DNA of 5,408 nucleotides from contig USEZ01000129.1 of NCBI GenBank assembly GCA_900553775.1, forward strand, positions 1 to 5,408, written 5' to 3'. Below are positions 1 through 5,408 of this stretch, piece after piece. Source of the stretch: an uncultured Slackia sp. (GTDB lineage: Bacteria > Actinomycetota > Coriobacteriia > Coriobacteriales > Eggerthellaceae). Under the pieces are notes generated by a model that ran no database searches, was not told where the DNA came from, and saw only the letters and a program-made list of their open reading frames with translations. How positions within the stretch are numbered: the stretch's first letter is position 1; each line of letters starts with the position of its first letter. Made by a program: the position numbers and the translations under genes.

Positions 1-553
1 CCCCGCCGTATACGCCGCCGTCGAAACGCTGCGGGCAAGCAAGCCCCTGCAGGAGGCAGACGAGGCGTGCGCCGTGCGCGCGCTTGCGCCCGATCGACTC
101 GTATCGGCAGCGGGGCTTTCCGTTTTTCCCTTCCCCACCTCGCACGACGCCGCAGCATCGTTCGGATTCCGCATCGAGGCGAACGGCGACGCGGCAGGCT
201 TTATGACCGATACGGGCATCGTTGGAAGCGAGGCGCACGCGCATCTTGAAAACGTGCGCCTGCTTGCCCTGGAAAGCAACCACGACGAAAGGATGCTGCG
301 CGAAGGGCCGTATCCCTATGCGATCAAGCAGCGCATCGCCTCCGACAGGGGGCATCTTTCCAATGCGCAGGCGCAAGAAGAGCTCGTCGCGCTTCTGAGC
401 GACCGTCTCGAAACGGTGGCGGCCATGCATATATCGGAGAACAACAACGAATACGACCTGGCGAAGCGAGGCCTGCGCGACGCCCTTGCGCGCGAAGGCC
501 ATCGGGCGCGCGTCGCATACGGCTACCAAGGACGCCCGACCACGCTCGCCTAA
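1..553 (+). CDS. WalJ/YycJ-like MBL-fold metallo-hydrolase, C-terminal part (5' end outside window)
   Basis: This is the C-terminal 183 residues of a metallo-beta-lactamase-fold hydrolase. The frame (codons from base 2) is open to the left edge, so the gene starts upstream; the GTG at 74 is an internal valine, not a start. Motifs visible, numbered from the first codon in the window, are TSHD (47-49 is the SHD core), TDTG (69-72), ESNHD (91-95), GPYPYAIKQRI (102-112), GHLSN (117-121) and MHISENNN (142-149). This order is characteristic of the WalJ/YycJ branch, in which histidines and aspartates of these motifs bind two metal ions. The missing N-terminal part should carry the HxHxDH metal motif. 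WalJ-type proteins are cytosolic nucleases or phosphodiesterases linked in Firmicutes to the WalRK locus and to DNA repair; the role here is inferred. The stop TAA is 25 bases from the end of the convergent U32-like gene. Confidence 0.88.
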   Translation, partial: PAVYAAVETLRASKPLQEADEACAVRALAPDRLVSAAGLSVFPFPTSHDAAASFGFRIEANGDAAGFMTDTGIVGSEAHAHLENVRLLALESNHDERMLREGPYPYAIKQRIASDRGHLSNAQAQEELVALLSDRLETVAAMHISENNNEYDLAKRGLRDALAREGHRARVAYGYQGRPTTLA

Positions 554-578
554 GCGCGCAATACGCCGGAAACGCGCA

Positions 579-911
579 TCATCGGCGCCGCGTCGCCATG
601 GCGACGGCACGGCGGACGGCATCGCGATACGCAGGCTTCGCCAGATAGTAGACATAGGCTTCGAGCACCGTTTGAAACGACGTGCCGCGTCCGACGATTT
701 TGAAATGCGAGATGCCGTATTCGTCATGCATGGCGCGCACGTCGTCGCATGTCAGAATCACGGGATGATTCGGCTCATGGTCGAAAAACGCCGTCGTGGG
801 CGGCTGCGTGCAGGAAAAGGGGCGCATGACGCCGTCGAGCTGGTCTTGGCTGTCGCGCATATAGTGCTCCTGCCTGTGCGGGCAGCCCTTATGGCAGAAC
901 TTGTTGACCAT
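579..911 (-). CDS. U32-peptidase-like protein, C-terminal fragment (5'-truncated, probably a pseudogene)
   Basis: The 110 residues from the ATG at 911 resemble the C-terminal part of U32-peptidase-like TIM-barrel proteins. They contain a VNKFCHKGCPHRQEHY block (residues 2-17), then a stretch with C34, then ILTCDDV (52-58) and HFKIVGRG (69-76) followed by a helical tail. In the family such a block sits in mid-protein. Some U32 members (UbiU/UbiV, RlhA) bind an Fe-S cluster through four cysteines; C6, C10, C34 and C55 could be such a set, but this is a guess. The ATG is almost certainly internal: the frame stays open upstream and reads SPEKIEV directly before it, which fits the family, until about 938, where similarity is lost and a stop follows at 945-947. 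The N-terminal half is therefore missing, and the break coincides with the broken start of the molybdopterin gene. No start signal for this fragment is visible. It converges on the WalJ-like gene. Confidence 0.62.
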   Translation of the reverse strand: MVNKFCHKGCPHRQEHYMRDSQDQLDGVMRPFSCTQPPTTAFFDHEPNHPVILTCDDVRAMHDEYGISHFKIVGRGTSFQTVLEAYVYYLAKPAYRDAVRRAVAMATRRR

Positions 912-929
912 GACCTCGATTTTCTCGGG

Positions 930-947
930 CGACTCGAGACGGCATCA
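930..947. other. Rearrangement breakpoint or assembly junction joining two truncated genes head to head
   Basis: Leftward from here the minus strand reads the middle of a U32-like protein (SPEKIEVMVN...). Rightward the plus strand reads the middle of a molybdopterin oxidoreductase (GITGNMDTPGGN...). Neither gene has its N-terminal half, and no promoter or intergenic sequence lies between them. Both frames lose sense across about 18 bases: the minus frame stops at 945-947 and the plus frame stops at 911-913. A CTCGAG palindrome sits at 933-938. The exact join cannot be placed without an intact relative. Confidence 0.75.
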
Positions 948-955
948 CCGGCAAC

Positions 956-2458
956 ATGGACACCCCGGGCGGCAACCGCGGACCGACGATCGTGCCGATC
1001 GACGGCGACCTGCAGGGCTTTTCCGCATGGGCGCCGGGCGCTTCCACCCCGCCCGCCGAAGTCAACCAAAAACAGCTCGGCATCGACAAGTTCCCGCTTC
1101 TGTCCTGGTGGCAGTACTGGTGCGACGGCTCGACTCTGTGGGACGCCGTCCTGACGGGCGACCCCTACCCGGTGCGTGCGCTGTGGAACGAATCCGGCAA
1201 CTTCATGAGCCAGACCAACTCCACCCGCGCCTGGGAGGCGCTGTGCGCGCTCGACTTCTACGTCGATCTGAACCTGTGGCACACGCCTTCGACCGATGCG
1301 GCCGACATCATCCTGCCCGTCGCCCACTGGATCGAGCTCAATTCTCCTCGCGCCAGCCAGGGAGCCGCAGGCGCCATGGGCGCCACCGTGAAATGCGTGC
1401 AGCCGCCCGCAGAGGCCAAATACGACCCCGAGATCGTCATGGACCTCGCGCGCCGCATGAACTGGCAGTGGACCAACGAGCCCGGCAACGAGTGGCCCGA
1501 CATCCAGTGGCAGCTCGACGACTCGATCAAGCTGCTCACCGACGACGAGCTCACCTACACCACCTGGCATGTGGAAAACGGCGTTCCCACCTATGAGCGC
1601 CACGGCGTACCGATGGCGGAAGTGACGCCCAAGTACAAGACGTGGGACGAATACGTCGCCGCCTTCCAGGAGCACGGCTGGTGGCAGGCCAAAGACATCG
1701 AGCCGCGCAATTGGGGCACCTACCGCCGTTACCAGACGGGCGCGCTGCGCGCACGCGACCGCGTGTGGGCCCGCCTCGACTACACGGCAGGCAAAGGCAT
1801 CGGCGACTGGAAGCCCGGCTACTTCACGCCCACGATGAAGCAGGAAATCTGGTCCACCGTCATGGAGACGCACCATCCCGACCATCGCGAATGGTGGCTG
1901 CCCAGCTGGGTCGAGCCGCCTCACGGCCCCAAAGACGGCGACCGCATCAAGGAATACCCGCTGACCGCCACCACGGACCGTCGCATCCCGGTGTATTTCC
2001 ACTCCGAGCATCGCCAGCTGCCGTGGTGCCGCGAGCTGTGGCCCGTGCCGCGCATCGAGATCAACCCGAAAACCGCGGCCGAATACGGCATCGAGCAGGG
2101 CGATTGGGTATGGATCGAAACCGAATGGGGCAAGATCCGCGAGGTTGCCGACCTGTATTACGGCGTGGCCGAAGACGTCGTCAACCTCGAGCACACCTGG
2201 TGGTACCCCGAGGTGCAAGACGCCGGACACGGCTTCCAGCTCTCCCAGGTCAACCAGCTGATCGACCACCACGCGCAAGACCCGCATTCCGGAAGCTCGA
2301 ACCTGCGCGCCTATCAGGTGAAGATCTACAAGGCGACGCCCGAGAACTCGCCGTTCAACAACCCGGTTCCGTGCGACAGCAACGGAACGCCGATCATCCA
2401 CACCTCGGACGACCCCCGCTTGAAGGAATGGTTGCCCACTTACGAAGGAAGGGAGTAG
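956..2458 (+). CDS. Molybdopterin oxidoreductase (DMSO reductase family) large subunit, 5'-truncated C-terminal half, probably non-functional
   Basis: Residues 1-500 counted from the ATG at 956 match the C-terminal half of a DMSO-reductase-family catalytic subunit. The family motif GNMDTPGGN spans that ATG, with in-frame similarity beginning at about 941, so the methionine is internal; there is no Shine-Dalgarno sequence before it. Visible blocks are ALWNESGNFMSQ and DFYVDLNLWHTPSTDAADIILPVAHWIE (part of the Mo-cofactor domain), then a C-terminal dinucleotide-binding domain from about residue 341 (RIPVYFHSEHRQLPW, AAEYGIEQGDWVWIETEWG, VVNLEHTWWYPE). Missing are the Tat signal, any N-terminal Fe-S cysteine motif and the region carrying the Mo ligand, roughly the first 350-400 residues of an expected 800-900. 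The fragment cannot be a working enzyme alone. The C-terminal style (HSEHRQLPW, EHTWWYPE) recalls the acetylene hydratase and catechol dehydroxylase-like groups, but the substrate cannot be read. The stop lies 3 bases before the ferredoxin gene, whose ribosome site overlaps this gene's end. Confidence 0.85.
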   Translation: MDTPGGNRGPTIVPIDGDLQGFSAWAPGASTPPAEVNQKQLGIDKFPLLSWWQYWCDGSTLWDAVLTGDPYPVRALWNESGNFMSQTNSTRAWEALCALDFYVDLNLWHTPSTDAADIILPVAHWIELNSPRASQGAAGAMGATVKCVQPPAEAKYDPEIVMDLARRMNWQWTNEPGNEWPDIQWQLDDSIKLLTDDELTYTTWHVENGVPTYERHGVPMAEVTPKYKTWDEYVAAFQEHGWWQAKDIEPRNWGTYRRYQTGALRARDRVWARLDYTAGKGIGDWKPGYFTPTMKQEIWSTVMETHHPDHREWWLPSWVEPPHGPKDGDRIKEYPLTATTDRRIPVYFHSEHRQLPWCRELWPVPRIEINPKTAAEYGIEQGDWVWIETEWGKIREVADLYYGVAEDVVNLEHTWWYPEVQDAGHGFQLSQVNQLIDHHAQDPHSGSSNLRAYQVKIYKATPENSPFNNPVPCDSNGTPIIHTSDDPRLKEWLPTYEGRE

Positions 2459-2461
2459 GCC

Positions 2462-3046
2462 ATGTCTCAGATGTCCATCATCACCGACGTGAACCGGTGC
2501 GTAGGCTGTCTGGCCTGCTCGGTGGCCTGCAAGGCCGTCAACAACGTGCCCATCGGCAATTACTGGAACAAAGTCGTGCGCATCGGGCCCAACCCCACCC
2601 CTGAAGGATCGGGCCAGTATCCCGACGTGTACATGTACTTCCTGCCCTTGAGCTGCCAGCATTGCGAAAACCCCGAGTGCGTTCACGTCTGCCCCACCGA
2701 GGCGTCCTGCAAAGCCGAAGACGACACCGTCCAGATCGACAAGGAGAAATGCATCGGCTGCCAGTTCTGCGTCATGGCATGCCCCTACGGCGTGCGCTAC
2801 CTCAACCAGGGAGAGCTGCCTCAATGCGTCAGCCAGTGCGGCGGCAATGCCCGCTGGGTGGGCGATATGGAAAAGGGCCTGGAATCGTTCGTCGGATCGT
2901 TCGATTCCGCAGGCGAGCAGCGCAGGATGCTCGACTTCATCGAGGATTTCGACGAGGCCGACCTCTACAAGCTGCCCGACGCGGGCAACAAGCCTTCGTT
3001 CGCCTACATTCTTCGCGGCCATACATGGGAAGGGGGCGACAACTGA
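2462..3046 (+). CDS. DmsB-like 4Fe-4S ferredoxin subunit, lacking half of its fourth cysteine motif
   Basis: This 194-residue electron-transfer subunit should pass electrons between the membrane anchor and the molybdopterin subunit. The start at 2462 is set by a strong AAGGAAGGGAG (2445-2455) six bases upstream. Cysteine groups seen are C13/C16/C19/C23 (group I), C65/C68/C73/C77 (II) and C97/C100/C103/C107 (III, in IGCQFCVMACPYG), then only C122 and C126 (IV, in PQCVSQCGG). In DmsB-type proteins about 17 residues carrying a CxxC lie between the CPY...N segment and the G-x-x-P-x-C segment; E. coli DmsB has KCDGCYSR there. Here RYLN (112-115) runs directly into QGELPQC, so two ligands of group IV are gone. 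Because groups I and IV pair to bind two clusters in this family, at least one 4Fe-4S centre should be lost. C83 is an extra cysteine just after group II. The C-terminal tail looks normal. The stop overlaps the anchor's start (TGATG). Confidence 0.9.
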   Translation: MSQMSIITDVNRCVGCLACSVACKAVNNVPIGNYWNKVVRIGPNPTPEGSGQYPDVYMYFLPLSCQHCENPECVHVCPTEASCKAEDDTVQIDKEKCIGCQFCVMACPYGVRYLNQGELPQCVSQCGGNARWVGDMEKGLESFVGSFDSAGEQRRMLDFIEDFDEADLYKLPDAGNKPSFAYILRGHTWEGGDN

Positions 3047-3915
3047 TGGAAACCCAGTGGTCCCTCGTCATATTCACGTTGTTCGTCTGCCTTTCGAGCG
3101 GCACGATCGCGATAGCCTCGTATCTGTCGCTTCGCGGCAAAGGCGAGAAGCTTCTCATGCCAGCGCTGGCAACGTCCATCGTCGCCCTTCTGCTCGGCGG
3201 CATCGGGTCGTTCACGCACCTGCAGCATTGGGAGCGCATCTTCAACGGCTTCGGACACATCACCTCAGGCATCACCCAAGAGCTCATCGGCATCGTCGTC
3301 ATGGGCGTGGTGTTCGTCGCGTGGATCGTCGTCCTCAGGCGCGGCAAGGGCATGCCCAAGGCGCTCGCAGGCATCACGATCGCCGCAAGCGTGCTCATGG
3401 TGGTCGCCACCGCGCATTCGTATCTGATGCCGGCGCGTCCCGCCTGGGGCATCGCGCTCGTGGCGTTCTATCTCGCCAACGCCTTCGTGCTCGGCGCCGT
3501 CGCCGTCTGGATCGTCGGCATCGTCGTGCACGATGACGACGCCGAAAAGACGGGGCTTTCGTTCACCGTCGCGGGATCGGTCGTGCAGCTTGCGGCCGAT
3601 GCGATCTATATCGCCGCCTGCTCCATGGCCAAGTTCGCCGATTTCGGCCACTACGCCGATCCCACGGCGATAACGACCGCCCCCACGCATATCCAAAGCC
3701 TCATGGACGTCATGGTGGCGGGCCCTGCGGCGGGCATGTTCTGGGGCTCGCTCGCATGCGCCGCGGCGCTGATCGCCATCGCCCTCATCGCAAAGAAGGC
3801 CAACGGATCGCCGCTCGCCTTCGCCTCTATCGCAGGCGTCGTGGTTCTGGCGGGGTCGGTGCTCTTCCGCGTGCTGATCTACATGCTCGGCTACTCGTTC
3901 GTGCTGCTGTACTGA
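3046..3915 (+). CDS. DmsC-like membrane anchor subunit of a molybdoenzyme complex
   Basis: This 289-residue hydrophobic protein is the quinol-facing anchor of a DMSO-reductase-type complex. Eight membrane helices can be read at about residues 6-29, 36-57, 78-97, 104-127, 134-163, 170-193, 221-249 and 256-280, the number and length expected of DmsC. The opening (WSLVIFTLFVCLSSG) and the segment SFTHLQHWERIFNGFGHITSGITQELI (55-81) match the conserved first helix and the HL...S...E loop of the DmsC family. The ATG overlaps the ferredoxin stop by one base and has AGGGGG (3031-3036) nine bases upstream, so it is translationally coupled and the start is firm. Known role of the family: it takes electrons from menaquinol and hands them to the B subunit. 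The reading frame is intact, but its partner genes are damaged, so the protein is probably an orphan unless it serves another catalytic subunit. Confidence 0.9.
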   Translation: METQWSLVIFTLFVCLSSGTIAIASYLSLRGKGEKLLMPALATSIVALLLGGIGSFTHLQHWERIFNGFGHITSGITQELIGIVVMGVVFVAWIVVLRRGKGMPKALAGITIAASVLMVVATAHSYLMPARPAWGIALVAFYLANAFVLGAVAVWIVGIVVHDDDAEKTGLSFTVAGSVVQLAADAIYIAACSMAKFADFGHYADPTAITTAPTHIQSLMDVMVAGPAAGMFWGSLACAAALIAIALIAKKANGSPLAFASIAGVVVLAGSVLFRVLIYMLGYSFVLLY

Positions 3916-3925
3916 TATGCAACGC

Positions 3926-3960
3926 TTCCGGCGGGCTGCTTTTCAGGCGGGCCGCCGGGA
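3926..3960. repeat. Short inverted repeat downstream of the anchor gene
   Basis: TTCCGGCGG (3926-3934) pairs with CCGCCGGGA (3952-3960), giving nine pairs including one G-U, around a 17-base loop. It starts 10 bases after the anchor stop codon. No T-run follows, so it is not a standard Rho-independent terminator; it may stabilise the 3' end of the transcript. Confidence 0.55.
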
Positions 3961-3972
3961 TGCATGCGCACG

Positions 3973-4012
3973 ATGTGCGGCGTCGCCCCCGATCGCAAGC
4001 GACGCCGCACAT
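3973..4012. repeat. Perfect 14-bp inverted repeat (GC-rich hairpin)
   Basis: ATGTGCGGCGTCGC (3973-3986) and GCGACGCCGCACAT (3999-4012) are exact reverse complements, separated by 12 bases (CCCCGATCGCAA). The structure would be a very stable hairpin in RNA of either strand. No T-run follows on the plus strand and no A-run precedes on it, so it does not look like an intrinsic terminator for either strand. Its function is not known. Confidence 0.8.
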
Positions 4013-4034
4013 TCCCTGCAATCGAGCGCGCCGC

Positions 4035-4096
4035 GTCGTATCGAAAGAGACGGGACAGCCCGCACCCCCTCGTCGTCCCGTTTCCTTCGATACGAC
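4035..4096. repeat. Long imperfect inverted repeat (22-nt arms)
   Basis: The arms at 4035-4056 (GTCGTATCGAAAG...GGGAC) and 4075-4096 (GTCCCG...TTCGATACGAC) pair along 22 positions, with 20 Watson-Crick pairs, one possible G-U and one A/C mismatch, around an 18-base loop (4057-4074). The 62-base structure has no following T-run. It could be an RNA hairpin, a REP-like palindromic element or a remnant of a small mobile element; nothing in the window decides between these. Confidence 0.78.
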
Positions 4097-4160
4097 CGAT
4101 CAGGCGGACTGCACGCCGGGCGTCGGTCGAATGCGACTCTCCCTTTCCTCCCCCCCCTTT

Positions 4161-4198
4161 GAAGCCGGACGGAGCAATCCGCCCGGCTTCTCTTTTTT
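4161..4198 (+). terminator. Rho-independent terminator of the molybdoenzyme operon strand
   Basis: GAAGCCGG-A-CGGA (4161-4173) pairs with TCCG-C-CCGGCTTC (4178-4190). There are twelve base pairs, a single A/C mismatch and a GCAA tetraloop, followed directly by TC and six T residues (4193-4198). It works only on the plus strand: read on the minus strand the stem is followed by AAAGGGG rather than T. It sits 245 bases after the anchor gene and 30 bases before the end of the convergent helicase gene, so the transcript would have an unusually long 3' untranslated region containing the three hairpins. Confidence 0.9.
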
Positions 4199-4228
4199 CT
4201 CGACGGCGCTGTTCTCGCGAGAGCGCGC

Positions 4229-5408
4229 CTACTGCAGGATGTCTTCCGCGAAACCGACGCGATAGTTCGCAAACACCGCGGCGCCCGCCTCTTGCGTGGC
4301 GTCAAGATCGACATCGGCCATGATGCCGAAATCGCTGTCGCCGTCCGCATCGTGGAAAATCTGATGCACGTGCCACGCACGGCTTGCGCGCTCGTCGGAT
4401 TCGTCGATGGAGAAATACGCGTTCGACCGCGCATCGGCATCGAGCAGCAGCTCGTCATGGGCATCGTAGAACGCATCGAGCGCATCCTGCCAACGACGCG
4501 CGCCGAAGCCCCATTCCGTATCGAGATCGCCGAGCTGTTCGCAGTCGTTTCGAGCGGCCAGACGCACGCGCCTGAACAGCGCATTGCGCACGAGCACGGT
4601 AAGCCCGCGGCGGTCGCGCACCACGGCGTTTTCCTCGATAGGCGGCGCGGCGTCTTCCATCGATCCCGCCGATTCCCATTCGTCCACCAGGCTCGAATCG
4701 ACCGAGCGCACCACCAGTCCGAGCCATGCCACGATGTCTTTCAGGCGGTCGTCGCGCTTGTCGAAAGGAATTGTGCGGTCGAGCACGCGGTAGGCGTCCG
4801 AAAGATAGCGCAGAAACGTGCCCTCGCTGCGCGCCATGCCGTAACGTCCCACGTATTCCTTGAAGTCGGATGCGGTTTCGAGCATGTCGCGCAGGACCGA
4901 CTTCGGAGCGAGCTCGTAATCGCGCGCCCACGGAACCGATTCGCAATACTGCGAAAACGCCGCGCTCAGAAGGTCTTCGAGCGGTTTGGGATACGTGATG
5001 TCGGCAATGCTGTCGAGGCGTTCTTCGTATTCCACGCCGTCGGCCTTCATGTCGGCCATGGCGCGCTCTCGCGCCTTGCGCTCCTGGGCGCGCAGCACCT
5101 GCCGCGGGTTTTCAAGCGTCGCCTCGACCATGGAGATAAGGTCGAGGGCGTAGGTTTCGCTTTCGGGGTCGAGCAGTTCGAGCGCAGCGAGCAGAAACGG
5201 AGAAAGCGGCTGGTCGAGCGCGAAATCGTCGGGAACGTCCACCGTGGCCCGGTATTCGACGCCGCCGTCGTTCGATTCGATGCGCTCCACCACGCCCGCG
5301 TCGACCAAGGTGGCGAACACCTCGTCGGCGCGCACGTGCAGCTTCTCTTTCTCTTCGGGCTCTTGCGCCGAATCGTCGATCAGCTTGCGCACGCGCGCAA
5401 GCGCATCG
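4229..5408 (-). CDS. DEAD/DEAH-box helicase with DUF3516, C-terminal part (5' end outside window)
   Basis: The last 392 codons of a helicase are present, ending in EDILQ and a TAG stop at 4229-4231. The frame remains open to the right edge (DALARVRKLIDD), so the GTG at 5392 is an internal valine. The sequence follows the DUF3516 domain that forms the C-terminal half of a group of actinobacterial DEAD/DEAH-box helicases. Recognisable blocks are FATLVDAGVVE, FALDQPLSPFLLAALELLDPESETYALDLISMVEATLENPRQVL, KADGVEYEERLD, DITYPKPLEDLL, YELAPKSVLRDM, GMARSEGTFLRYLSDAYRVL and LVVRSVDSSLVDEWE. The ATP-binding motifs (GKT, DEAD/DEAH, QxxGRxGR) lie upstream of this window. The family is presumed to be an ATP-dependent cytosolic nucleic-acid helicase; its substrate is not known. 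The gene converges with the molybdoenzyme operon, and no terminator facing its own strand is visible in the intergenic stretch. Confidence 0.92.
   Translation of the reverse strand, partial: DALARVRKLIDDSAQEPEEKEKLHVRADEVFATLVDAGVVERIESNDGGVEYRATVDVPDDFALDQPLSPFLLAALELLDPESETYALDLISMVEATLENPRQVLRAQERKARERAMADMKADGVEYEERLDSIADITYPKPLEDLLSAAFSQYCESVPWARDYELAPKSVLRDMLETASDFKEYVGRYGMARSEGTFLRYLSDAYRVLDRTIPFDKRDDRLKDIVAWLGLVVRSVDSSLVDEWESAGSMEDAAPPIEENAVVRDRRGLTVLVRNALFRRVRLAARNDCEQLGDLDTEWGFGARRWQDALDAFYDAHDELLLDADARSNAYFSIDESDERASRAWHVHQIFHDADGDSDFGIMADVDLDATQEAGAAVFANYRVGFAEDILQ

Noticed and set aside
933..938. CTCGAG at the junction as a cloning or ligation scar
   Set aside because: A six-base site is expected often in this composition (CTCGAG also occurs at 2188-2193 inside a gene), and no vector-like sequence is present.
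956..958. ATG as true start of a stand-alone 500-residue oxidoreductase
   Set aside because: No Shine-Dalgarno sequence precedes it, and the methionine lies inside the conserved GNMDTPGGN motif, with similarity continuing upstream to about 941.
758..3022. A 754-codon open frame on the minus strand across the molybdoenzyme genes
   Set aside because: It is the antisense shadow of the GC-rich plus-strand genes: low-complexity V/G/A/H/R composition, no family motifs, and it covers recognisable proteins in another frame.
4213..4222. TCTCGCGAGA perfect palindrome near the helicase stop as an operator
   Set aside because: Ten bases in a GC-rich genome, at the 3' end of two convergent genes, with no promoter nearby.
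3943..4584. A 213-codon minus-strand frame covering the intergenic region and the end of the helicase
   Set aside because: It overlaps the convincing helicase frame and the hairpins and terminator; its composition is arginine- and serine-rich noise with no recognisable motif.
1..5408. CRISPR arrays, tRNA or rRNA genes, insertion sequences, transposase or phage genes
   Set aside because: Looked for and not seen; in particular no transposase fragment or terminal repeat pair flanks the breakpoint at 930-947.

Overview
The window comes from a GC-rich genome. Its gene content points to an anaerobic actinobacterium of the Coriobacteriia, most likely Eggerthellaceae. The evidence is a DMSO-reductase-type molybdoenzyme operon with a large subunit, an Fe-S subunit and an eight-helix membrane anchor, of the kind these bacteria carry in many paralogous copies, next to an actinobacterial DUF3516-type DEAD/DEAH helicase. 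The lineage call is inferred from protein style; there is no rRNA in the window.

Layout, left to right. (1) Positions 1-553 (+): the C-terminal part of a WalJ/YycJ-like metallo-beta-lactamase-fold hydrolase that begins before the window. (2) About 579-938 (-): the C-terminal piece of a U32-peptidase-like protein, convergent with WalJ and lacking its N-terminal half. (3) About 930-947: an abrupt junction where the broken 5' end of the U32-like gene meets the broken 5' end of a molybdopterin oxidoreductase gene. (4) About 941-2458 (+): the C-terminal half of that molybdopterin oxidoreductase, followed tightly by the DmsB-like ferredoxin subunit (2462-3046) and the DmsC-like anchor (3046-3915). 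(5) 3916-4228: a convergent intergenic stretch with three inverted repeats and one clear Rho-independent terminator facing +. (6) 4229-5408 (-): the C-terminal part, including the DUF3516 region, of a DEAD/DEAH-box helicase that starts beyond the window.

An intact A-B-C operon would make a membrane-anchored respiratory complex. DmsC exchanges electrons with menaquinol, DmsB relays them through Fe-S clusters, and the molybdopterin subunit does the redox chemistry. Here the complex looks broken twice. The catalytic subunit has no N-terminal domains, and the DmsB-like protein lacks the CxxC half of its fourth cysteine group, apparently through an in-frame loss of about 15-18 residues. The simplest reading is a deletion that removed the start of two divergent genes together with their shared promoter region, plus a second small deletion. 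A misassembly cannot be excluded from the sequence alone. I found no convincing new defence, mobile or RNA-guided system. The most unusual features are the double truncation, the damaged ferredoxin and the hairpin-rich 3' region.
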